This document shows, piece after piece, positions 11,501 through 15,163 of a stretch of 37,192 bases of DNA. Position 1 is the first letter of the stretch, and every line of letters begins with the position of its first letter. Both the position numbers and the translations under genes were made by a program. The stretch comes from Anaerolineae bacterium. Lineage in GTDB: Bacteria > Chloroflexota > Anaerolineae > 4572-78 > J111. Location: positions 1-37,192 of the forward strand of contig JAGRBZ010000028.1 in NCBI GenBank assembly GCA_020433805.1, in the 5' to 3' direction. Below the pieces are notes generated by a model. The model was not told the DNA's origin. It saw only the letters and a list, made by a program, of their open reading frames with translations, and searched no databases.

Positions 11501-13091
11501 GGCACACCGTCTCCAAGTGAAGCAGGTGGGGTAAATCGGCAGCCTGAGCCAGACGCATCCGATAAGGCTTCTTTTCAAAATAGGTGAGGGTAATGCGGGT
11601 GAAGGGCAACGTTTTGGGGTAGTGCCTGACAAATTCAGCTTGAGGAAACAGCCCGACCTCAGCCGCGCTCATCAGAAACAGGTCGGCTTCGACCAGATGT
11701 TGCCCGGAAAAGGCGTGGTAGGCATCAAAATGCAAGCTCTCGCTCACGTCCCGGTTTTTGGCAACGGCCTCAGGGTTGAGGCAGTGAACCTCTAAGATGA
11801 TAATACCGTGTCGGGACACGGCCCGCGACCAGCGCTCCAGATGTTCGACCAGGCTTTGCACCATCACCTGCGGCGGGATCGCATGGCCGGTTGTATCCAC
11901 AAACACACCTGCGTAAGGCGTACCGGCCCGATGTTCGGCAGCTTCGTTATCTTGGGGAGGGCTGAAGGGCCGGTTATGGTCGAGGAAGGAGCGGATATGC
12001 AGCACATCTTCAAAATTGATGCCGTGGGCTTGAAGGTTCAGCATCAATTGTTCCGGGTCGCCAATGTCGCCGGGCAGGACCAGATGGGGAATGTCGGCCA
12101 GGGTTTTGGCCGTGGCTCCCAGCGCTTGTTGGTTGTAGTCGACGCCAATCATCCGAAGGGGATGCTCGTCCAGCATCCGGCCCCGGTCAGATCGAGTGCG
12201 GATCGTATGGTAAACTTGGGCCAAGAAAGTGCCGTCGCCACAACCCATATCGACGATGTAATGGGGTTGATCGGCCAGGGGTTGGTTAAAGATGGAAACA
12301 ATGATGGCGTCGACATCGGCAAAGTATTTACCATGTTGAAAGCCGCTGGCCAGTACATTCAGACTGCGATCAAGATGCCCTTCATTCCCGGCCTCGTCTC
12401 TGTCGAATACGGCCCGGCAGTCACCAAATAAGAGGTCTGGCATGCGCATCAACATCGGCCTGTAGGAGGCGGTTGTACCCAATATTAGGCTACGGTCAAC
12501 CACAAACCGGCCCATGTCGGTCAAGACCGGGTGGCCTTCTTGCCGCTCGGCCCAACCCCCATCAACAAATAGCTCTATCAGTTCCTCTCCGGCGAGAGGC
12601 GTTACTCCTGAAAACAACGGGATTTGTGAGCCGTCACCCAGCAAATTATTCTTCTTCAAACTAAGCAACAGCGGGACAACCAGCACACCATCCAGAAAAT
12701 CGGCCAGCCAGGGATGCCCAAGATCCCACCTCCGGCGCGACCGCTCAAGCCACGGACTGAGTAGCCGTTGATCTGATGCACCCATTAAGTAATCTTCCAT
12801 CGACAACTGATACAGGTCGAGCATATCCTCCGGAATCTGAGTGTGAAGTTCGGCTTTAGCTGTCAACCCATAGCCACCGGTTTCAGTGTCATAAACCAGC
12901 CAACCCAGCGACTGCATCAGTCGCAGCGCAGCCTGAAAGTGACCGCTGTTGGCCCCCAGCACGTCTACCATTTGCGCAGCGGTCAATGGCCCCCGCTCCC
13001 GCAGCAGGTTAAAAAAACCCCGTTCCTTACAGGCCAGAATAACCGGGATGGTCACAAAGCCGTGGGCATAGCGATTGAGGAGGTCGAGCAT
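1..13091 (-). CDS. Modular trans-AT polyketide synthase, 3' end outside window (loading module plus modules 1-3)
   Basis: One open frame of 4,363 complete codons runs from ATG at 13091 to the left edge without a stop. I checked the frame at fourteen motif codons from start to edge and all are in register. Domain order with residue positions: MT1 (about 1-500), pseudo-GNAT (about 505-700), MT2 (about 700-1000), ACP (Ser1122), KS (Cys1366), DH (His1838, Asp2000), KR (Rossmann motif at 2272, Tyr2415), ACP (Ser2568), KS (Cys2829), ACP (Ser3401), KS (Cys3687), and a KR cut at its GG motif. No module contains an AT, and each KS is followed by the PTYPFAxxRYW linker typical of trans-AT synthases. 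Start: an in-frame TGA lies at 13115-13113 and GGGAG precedes the ATG at 13091. A short overlapping ORF just upstream leaves the N-terminus uncertain. It is transcribed from its own promoter near 13385-13460. Cytosolic megasynthase; carrier sites need the PPTase encoded at 19050-19805. Confidence 0.95.
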   Translation of the reverse strand, partial: MLDLLNRYAHGFVTIPVILACKERGFFNLLRERGPLTAAQMVDVLGANSGHFQAALRLMQSLGWLVYDTETGGYGLTAKAELHTQIPEDMLDLYQLSMEDYLMGASDQRLLSPWLERSRRRWDLGHPWLADFLDGVLVVPLLLSLKKNNLLGDGSQIPLFSGVTPLAGEELIELFVDGGWAERQEGHPVLTDMGRFVVDRSLILGTTASYRPMLMRMPDLLFGDCRAVFDRDEAGNEGHLDRSLNVLASGFQHGKYFADVDAIIVSIFNQPLADQPHYIVDMGCGDGTFLAQVYHTIRTRSDRGRMLDEHPLRMIGVDYNQQALGATAKTLADIPHLVLPGDIGDPEQLMLNLQAHGINFEDVLHIRSFLDHNRPFSPPQDNEAAEHRAGTPYAGVFVDTTGHAIPPQVMVQSLVEHLERWSRAVSRHGIIILEVHCLNPEAVAKNRDVSESLHFDAYHAFSGQHLVEADLFLMSAAEVGLFPQAEFVRHYPKTLPFTRITLTYFEKKPYRMRLAQAADLPHLLHLETVCRPEAQRLSVTALQERLDRDPNGQCVLEVEGTIVGVIYSRRRFANDMGSPPNSQVSVVQLLNMNLLPTVPDDYGEQLLQFMQLYCSVQSNIERVMGVDVCETYLHARNRAAVSISRPIQHYVQEFVAGYPLSAGEDPLHPETMLETFGMRWLLTLLQDRGVMRRAGEIYARNDLKIRLRIVPQYYRLFDALLAMFERRGLLLLRDTTVETRPGIEAFTLADVTAEAQTFRQSFVSRYPHSVAFLNLMERCLTHYDRVLTGETAANDVIFPEGSMDLFAGIFTGDPISDYFNQLLAEVVFQAIQQQKAHFNWNKIRILEIGAGTGGATEFVLQKIAALSDSLEFTYSDISATFTRYGQSRFAERFPWVSYETLNIEAKLEEQGFEAGTFDIVYASNVLHDTRYIRYTLAQVKRLLRPGGIVALNEFTRMKDLLLFTGGLLQGWWLFEDPEYRLNNTCLLSVELWETVLEQSGFSNFGVFLLPFQPDPQNGGQSVMLCELPQSGQQGNTVSQALSTKVGTAQEKETLPQQRGQRHESAEKDSRASVSPQPDPQPVTPSEETLAATIRAATMAVLGEKRMASYAPTRPLMEMGLDSLELMELRILLGRRLDADIEPTFFFRYSTPEAMVRYFGEQLSPSEPVTPEPEAVPSLTPEPTPETSRTTKADSDDAIAIIGLACRFPGGVTNPQEFWTLLQSGADAITDIPASRWYLSRQQGLSNEPAPIFPPYGGFVAEIDRFDAPFFHISPREAEVMDPKQRILLEESWHALEQAGIDPAALRESQTGVFVGILGHDYELLQIKQHQPVEVYFGSGNSNSVAAGRIAYALGLQGPAMAVNTACSSSLVAVHLAVQSLRNDECDLALAAGVNLILSPELSQTFARSGMLAADGRCKTFDASANGYVRSEGCGVVVLKRLSAAVADHDNILAVIRGSAVNQDGASNGLTAPNGLAQEALLRKALQTAMIEPHEVSYVEAHGTGTVLGDPIEVKALGKVYGAGRTADNPLMVGSLKTNIGHTEAAAGIAGLIKVVLSLQHGQIPPHLHFEKPNPYIPWDAFPLVIPTDVTPWSAPASGRRLAGVSSFGFSGTNAHLVIEDYQGPSGAGRNEQGVGAGPQLIVLSAKTEDRLRDYAQKLLAFLEASADVSLTEMAYTLQVGRKAMDARLALVVTTQAQLRDKLIHYLENKSDLPGVHQGYLKAKNQQLDILTEGEEAKVFVKTLIRRGELTKLAQLWVAGLEIEWKLLYGYGKPRRVSLPTYPFAKERYWLPDNEELRMKNEEFTSALLHQLVHRNTSTLTEQHYSSTFKGNEFFLRDHQVRGEKMLPGVAYLEMARVAGALAVDNKLITQIKDVVWLKPLVVKDEPLVVQVGLYPDERDEIVFKVSSEQQERVFHSQGTLAVREPDNRTPLDIAAIQFRCRSTIEGEACYRWFDIQGLVYGSTFRGLERLSYNEQEALARLRLPAGVELAGYGLHPSLLDAALQAVVGLSLSHSGVESINLSVPFAVQAVTIYGPLPAEAYAYVTYSTSVELGAAGVTYDIALTDEQGVICVSLNGLTLRALTKPDENRLLYSTPVWQLKPLADDDAAPSTTPAPGTLLLIGWEPDLVEKLATTFHQGKVITLEPDDITALVQASWRQLKAIIDQKPQTAAPILIVAPDTVDPYIYAPLVGLLKTVQLEQPHIRGKVITVAHSERDRLLALLSQELQPDSFREVEIRYDETGTRAVKILRELELTAPEKKLTLRAGGAYWITGGLGELGRIFARHLLEQGKNITVILSGRSALDETGQKFLADLNRTDGTAVYLPTDVSLKADVERVVQTITEQYGPLKGIIHSAGVIKDSFILNKTEAEIEAVLAPKVTGLLNIDEATRNEKLDFVVLFSSIAGVWGNIGQVDYAAANAFLDGFAHHRQSLVEAGQRSGRTLAIDWPLWIEGGMTVDDQSWTLMARQTGLSPLSTATGLRAFETLMASTESQVLVAVGAVDTLRGRLLVEHLSLVDASPSLKDKDGDTNWLVGTVQTDLVKAVSRILKISAEDIGGDENLSEYGFDSITLTELANQLNKTYDLDLLPTLFFEYNTLTSLARYLAEHHTSTLVQHYQAQAETRPAPAFVAPSSKPLVKARFRSAVNTHRSSGDQAAHLEAVAIIGMSGVLPGSPDLDTFWQHLVTGQDLITETPPERWDWRVRYGDPSSDLSKTQVKWSGFIDDVDKFDAAFFKISPREAMLMDPQQRLWLQTVWHCIEDAGYAAGTLAGTRTGIFVGVVTNDYQTLLRTHLDDLQAHTATGLSHSVLANRISYLLDLHGPSEPIDTACSSSLVAIHRAVEALHSGGCELAIAGGVNVLLTPDWHIAFGLAGMLAEDGRCKTFDQRANGYVRAEGVGAIFLKPLAQAEADGDHIYAVIRATAENHGGRATSLTAPNPNAQADLLVSAYQQANLDPATVGYIEAHGTGTALGDPIEVNGLKQAFARLYQQWDKGSVAQSHCGLGSVKSNIGHLEAAAGIAGVLKVLLAMKHQTLPASINFEVQNPYIDLADSPFYVVNKTQAWPPLLGEAGRPLPRRAGVSSFGFGGANAHVVLEEYQRLPEVGTGEQRVDEGPQVIVLSAKNEERLRAYAQRLLIYLKANSSVSLTELAYTLQAGREAMDSRLALVVSTVEELVARLSQYQQGQVTIEGVYSGTAQTNNLNSALLIGGNAGKAFIKVAMDERDFDRLAQLWVSGVEFDWTLLYPSQTPRRISLPTYPFAKKRYWFDGRSTEKKQPQRGTGATVSSSQSANLTQVSLPETSHNRQVVLAALDDNSLPDQQRVIPASLEPLRLIEPIQEVDESADEIAARSDKASGVVKADPPIHPEPAVLEQQLRQQLVDILYIEPGEIDGQEKFVDFGLDSITGVEWVKRINRDFGLNLNATRLYDYPTLQRLAKYVAEMVTQDSARRDWSNVPASRLLPNPTLTHEQEVKDVTNIQESVLIGPDPDTELTLREERSRSNQPALTEVAEADKRSSDDGIAIIGVAGRFPGARNVDEFWGNLAAGIDSIAEVPSDRWQVECYYDPDRQAPDKSYSKWLGALADIDKFDPLFFNISPREAELMDPQQRLFLEEAWNALEDAGYAGHALAERKCGVFVGAGVGDYHSWLNPHHAEADAYTLLGSSPSILAARLAYILNLKGASLAIDTACSSSLVAIHEGCQSLLSGQNEMVLAGGVCVLAGPQMHIMTSKAQMLAGDGRCKTFDQRADGFGIAEGVGVVVLKRLAEAVRDGDHIYGVIKGSGLNQDGATNGITAPSVTSQTSLELEVYRGARIDPATISLVEAHGTGTKLGDPIEVEALTTSFRAYTEQTGFCAIGSVKTNIGHTLTAAGVAGVIKVLLALKHKQLPPTLHFEQPNEHIDFANSPFYVNTKLKAWEVETGPRRAAVSSFGFSGTNAHLVLEEYQELGIREQAGRENGPHLIVLSARNEARLTDYVKQTLAFLEEKSDISLAQMAYTLQVGRVAMDSRLALVVTGIEALIERLSQYVQRQPAVAGVYQGQVKGGSLPSELLLGGKAGAAFIRVAIADRELDRLAQLWVAGVEIEWGLLYEEEKPHRMSLPTYPFARERYWLSARRQFGAAPYQESSAATDNRPDPVGVSTYQVIWQLAEPAAPGIGEPATSTILLFYHEAEFGQTAEQLLDNGRLIRVKLGHRWVEEGPDAYEINAEQGQDYITLLERLVSQTVRPTHLVYHGLGDEREGHHNGQILYQCVKALKAIPLPDIKLILLYGRPERVEAARLEALGGYARSLAIVGLKFRKVGVEGEPPSFTAQLLALAAELKEADDGAFHEVLYRNNERYLKAVAPLELPREAPSPLKPEGVYWITGG
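2765..5120 (-). other. PKS module 2: KS-ACP, beta-branching ACP
   Basis: KS has IDTACSSSL (Cys2829), EAHGTGT and KSNIGH. It is followed only by the post-KS linker, about 110 residues of low-complexity linker and an ACP. The ACP motif GLDSITGVEW (3398-3407) places Trp exactly six residues after the carrier Ser3401, matching the DSxxxxxW signature that flags ACPs for beta-branching. With no KR, DH or ER, this module presents an unreduced beta-keto thioester, the substrate of the HCS cassette encoded at 20329-24637. The beta-branch is inference, but the module content and the ACP motif agree. Confidence 0.85.
5258..9515 (-). other. PKS module 1: KS-DH-KR-ACP
   Basis: KS has NTACSSSL (Cys1366), EAHGTGT and KTNIGH, so all catalytic residues are present. 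DH has DHQVRGEKMLPG (His1838) and LHPSLLDAAL (Asp2000), the usual HxxxGxxxxP and DxxxQ elements. KR has ITGGLGELG (2271-2279), HSAGVIKD and VDYAAANAF (Tyr2415). The Asp in IKD sits where B-type ketoreductases carry the LDD Asp, so a D-hydroxyl intermediate is likely. The ACP (GFDSI, Ser2568) lacks the beta-branching Trp. Predicted outcome: condensation, ketoreduction and dehydration to an alpha,beta-double bond. No ER is present in the module. Confidence 0.88.
9610..13091 (-). other. PKS loading module: MT1 - pseudo-GNAT - MT2 - ACP (AprA-like)
   Basis: Residues 1 to about 1160 of the PKS. The N-terminus is a winged-helix-like segment (RYAHGFVTIPVILACKERGF), then MT1 with the SAM motif VDMGCGDG (281-287) and HIRSFLDHNRPF (365-376). 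H372 and Q408 are 36 residues apart, the spacing I recall for the metal ligands of the iron/manganese-dependent AprA MT1. A GNAT-like domain follows from about 505. MT2 carries LEIGAGTGG (about 846-854) and the C-methyltransferase His/Glu pair in NVLHDT (H927) and LNEFT (E953). The ACP motif MGLDSL holds Ser1122. AprA of apratoxin biosynthesis has this same order and converts malonyl-ACP to dimethylmalonyl- and then pivaloyl-ACP. That this module does the same is inference; isobutyryl or another methylated starter is possible. Confidence 0.85.
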
Positions 13092-13162
13092 TTCTTGTCT
13101 CCCAAAAACATTTCAATTCTGTCTCGAACTTCTGCTTGAATAAGGTTGTCTAAGTGCATCAT
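13052..13162 (-). other. 36-codon leader ORF overlapping the PKS start; possible true N-terminus behind a frameshift
   Basis: ATGATG at 13162-13157 is preceded by TAGGAA at a ribosome-binding distance and reads MMHLDNLIQAEVRDRIEMFL, then GDKKC, before ending out of frame inside the PKS gene. The peptide up to GDKK looks like real protein. Adding one base in the A-run of GACAAGAAATG would join it to the PKS as GDKKMLDLLNRYAHG. It also resembles the C-terminus of the ECH2 at 20329-21075, which reads AQPEVRDRIETLFGG. It may be the original PKS N-terminus, a coupling leader peptide, or a remnant of another ECH2. Confidence 0.4.
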
Positions 13163-13384
13163 GGGTTCCTACGCAACGATGGTCGGCCATTTCTCTCCGA
13201 TGATTTAGAGAGGGATGATCAAATTAGTTGGACTGAACGTTAGGCAAATTGAGCGGTTGGGTAATAGCGTAGGGTAATTTCAAAAAAGGGATCAGATATT
13301 ATGGATGGACCTATGACTCTCAAAGAACAGAGAAAAACCCAGTCGCATCCATTAAGTTTTCGCCCTCTTGGATGAATTAGCTTA

Positions 13385-13460
13385 ATGATAGCAAAGTTGG
13401 AAGGGCTTGTCTGTCCGATCTTTAGGACAATTTTGTCCTATTTTTGGGACAATTTTGTCT
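13385..13460 (-). promoter_or_regulatory. Promoter P1 with double operator, upstream of the PKS
   Basis: On the minus strand: palindrome at 13447-13460 (AGACAA-AA-TTGTCC), palindrome at 13425-13438 (GGACAA-AA-TTGTCC, perfect), a half-site overlapping the -35-like CAGACA (13408-13413), a 17-bp spacer and -10 TATCAT (13385-13390). The same layout, without gaps, occurs at 15028-15103 and 28899-28974. The predicted transcript starts near 13378, giving a 5' leader of about 285 nt before ATG 13091, or about 215 nt before the leader ORF. Confidence 0.8.
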
Positions 13461-13507
13461 TTAGGAGTAAGTACAGTGTTAAATAAGTTTTTCGAGGTTT
13501 TAAGCGC

Positions 13508-13581
13508 CATGCCCGCATGGTTTTAGCGGGAATCTATCGGTTTGCGTAATAGTGGATGCCCGATAAATCCATTCGGGCATG
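13508..13581. repeat. Inverted-repeat element in the gap upstream of P1
   Basis: CATGCCCGcATGG at 13508-13520 pairs with CCATTCGGGCATG at 13569-13581. The right arm also makes a tighter hairpin, ATGCCCGA-n9-TCGGGCAT (about 13556-13580). It lies between the hydroxy-acid oxidase and PKS promoter P1 and looks like a REP-type or miniature mobile sequence. The rest of the 13163-13914 gap holds only P1, a hairpin at 13685-13710 and no convincing gene. Confidence 0.5.
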
Positions 13582-13684
13582 ACAAGGCTTGAGCTTAGAT
13601 AATTTGATACTATGGCAATGTTTGAGGATATGGTATTTGTTCATGGCCGTTATTTAAATATTTCGACACCGGCTAACAAATAAT

Positions 13685-13710
13685 AGAGCCAGCCGGAACC
13701 GACTGGCTCT
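13685..13710 (-). terminator. Hairpin, probable terminator of the hydroxy-acid oxidase gene
   Basis: On the minus strand AGAGCCAGTCGG and CCGGCTGGCTCT form a 12-bp stem with one mismatch and almost no loop, followed by ATTATTTGTT. It lies about 205 bp past the stop at 13915, between that gene and P1, so it would isolate the two units. The T-tract is imperfect. Confidence 0.5.
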
Positions 13711-13914
13711 CAATAGACATTAATTATCGAGAATAGCAAAAAACAAGGGGCAGTCACTTTTTTGGCCGTAAATAGGGACGAGGCACAACATGTAGCCTGT
13801 TCAGTGACTGTCACCTTAATTCCGATAAAGTCTAATTACTATGTGTCGACCATCAAGACAACGTGGACAGGGTCAGGTTGGGCACAACTTTATGGAGGAC
13901 ATCGAACCTACGAA

Positions 13915-14973
13915 TCATTCCGTAATCAGGTCGGGGCCAATTTCTCCTACCGAAGAACACCCACAAAGTGCCATAGCTATGTCAAGCTCACGTTTTAGAA
14001 CATCAAAAATTTGCTCTACGCCCTTTTGTGCGGAAACAGCCAGCCCCCACAACACCGGACGCCCCACTAATACGGCCCGTGCCCCTAAGGCCAGAGCTTT
14101 GACAATGTCGGTGCCCCGCCGGATGCCCCCATCGACCAAGACCTCAGTTTGGGCACCGACCGCAGCTACCACTTCAGGCAAGGCTTTGATGCCAGCTACT
14201 GCCGTATCCAACTGCCGTCCTCCATGATTAGATACAATAATCCCGGCGACTCCACAATCTATCGCTCTTTTGGCGTCGTCGCCCCGCAAAACACCTTTGA
14301 CCAGCACCGGTAATGAACTATTGGCGATAAGCCATTTGAGGTCATCCCATGTCAGGGAAGAGTCGAAATCAATGGGGCTGAACTGAGCAGGTAGACGAAG
14401 AGCAGCCTTGGCACCATAAAATTCTGTAAAATTCTCTGCCTTAACACCTCGAGGTGGTCGGAATCCGGTACGCAAGAGGTTTTCGCGCACGCCAACGACA
14501 GCTGTATCCACAGTAAGGACGAGAGCTTTGTAACCGGCAGCGGCAGCCCGCTCAATCAAGCGCGTTGTAATACCTCGTTCCTTATAAATATACAATTGGA
14601 ACCAGTTAGCTGCTCCAACACTGGCCACGGTTTCAAGAGAAGTACTGGAAAGCGTGCTGAGACAGTGAATAATACCGGCTTTTTTCGCCGCCGTCGCAAT
14701 TGCAACTTCACCCTTACGATGGGCGAGTTTCGCCAGGGCCATAGGGGCAATGACCACCGGTAGCGCAGTAGGGTGTCCCAAAATCGTGGTCTCTAAAGTA
14801 CGATGACTCACATCTATGAGAACCCTTGGGCGCAGCTTTATACTATCGAAAACAGTTCTATTCTCTCGCAGGGTGATTTCATCGCCGGCGCCACCGGCAT
14901 AGTAACCAAAAAATGATGCCCGCATCTTTGACTGTGCAGCTTGCTCATAATCAAACAGGTTGATTAATTTCAT
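13915..14973 (-). CDS. FMN-dependent alpha-hydroxy-acid oxidase/dehydrogenase (lactate/glycolate oxidase family)
   Basis: The 352-residue protein is a full-length (beta/alpha)8 flavoenzyme. It shows the family's N-terminal FGYYAGGAGDEITLREN, the FMN-binding IAPMALAKLAH and LVKGVL, the catalytic SNHGGRQLD with the His base and substrate Arg, and the phosphate-binding DGGIRRGTDIVKALALGA. Such enzymes oxidise L-2-hydroxy acids to 2-keto acids using FMN. The start ATG has a strong AAAGGAGATATA Shine-Dalgarno. The gene is monocistronic, with operator promoter P2 directly upstream (15028-15103), so it is co-regulated with the PKS. Its substrate is unknown: it could supply a precursor or oxidise an alpha-hydroxylated polyketide. 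Family assignment is firm; the role is inference. Confidence 0.9.
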   Translation of the reverse strand: MKLINLFDYEQAAQSKMRASFFGYYAGGAGDEITLRENRTVFDSIKLRPRVLIDVSHRTLETTILGHPTALPVVIAPMALAKLAHRKGEVAIATAAKKAGIIHCLSTLSSTSLETVASVGAANWFQLYIYKERGITTRLIERAAAAGYKALVLTVDTAVVGVRENLLRTGFRPPRGVKAENFTEFYGAKAALRLPAQFSPIDFDSSLTWDDLKWLIANSSLPVLVKGVLRGDDAKRAIDCGVAGIIVSNHGGRQLDTAVAGIKALPEVVAAVGAQTEVLVDGGIRRGTDIVKALALGARAVLVGRPVLWGLAVSAQKGVEQIFDVLKRELDIAMALCGCSSVGEIGPDLITE

Positions 14974-15027
14974 TATATCTCCTTTTCGCCTCGCACCAGA
15001 TAGAATGGATCAAAGCCTTTAGACAAA

Positions 15028-15103
15028 ATGATACCAAAATTGGCGAGGTACGTCTGTCTGATTTTTCGGACAATTTTGTCACATTTTCTGGACAGTGTTG
15101 TCG
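15028..15103 (-). promoter_or_regulatory. Promoter P2 with double operator, upstream of the hydroxy-acid oxidase
   Basis: Same architecture as P1. Palindromes lie at 15090-15103 (CGACAA-CA-CTGTCC, degenerate) and 15068-15081 (TGACAA-AA-TTGTCC). The -35-like CAGACG is at 15051-15056, the spacer is 17 bp and the -10 TATCAT is at 15028-15033. The predicted leader is about 47 nt to ATG 14973. Confidence 0.8.
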
Positions 15104-15130
15104 AGTGGATGGAATAAGTCATCAACGCTA

Positions 15131-15154
15131 TTAAAAACGGTATACCGTTTTTAA
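15131..15154. terminator. 24-bp perfect palindrome just after the kinase gene
   Basis: TTAAAAACGGTA followed by its exact complement TACCGTTTTTAA lies 10 bp past the kinase stop and about 28 bp upstream of the P2 operators. The short GC core and T-run fit a weak terminator of the long operon. A dyad operator is an alternative. Confidence 0.45.
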
Positions 15155-15163
15155 CGCACCGGC

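Noticed and set aside
13408..13460. Treating the GGACAA palindromes as another copy of a mobile repeat
   Set aside because: They are always in the same orientation and at fixed distance from a -10 hexamer and a gene start, which mobile repeats would not keep.
13762..13998. Plus-strand ORF of 78 residues downstream of the oxidase
   Set aside because: It runs antisense into the oxidase C-terminus, has no family features and no convincing ribosome-binding site.
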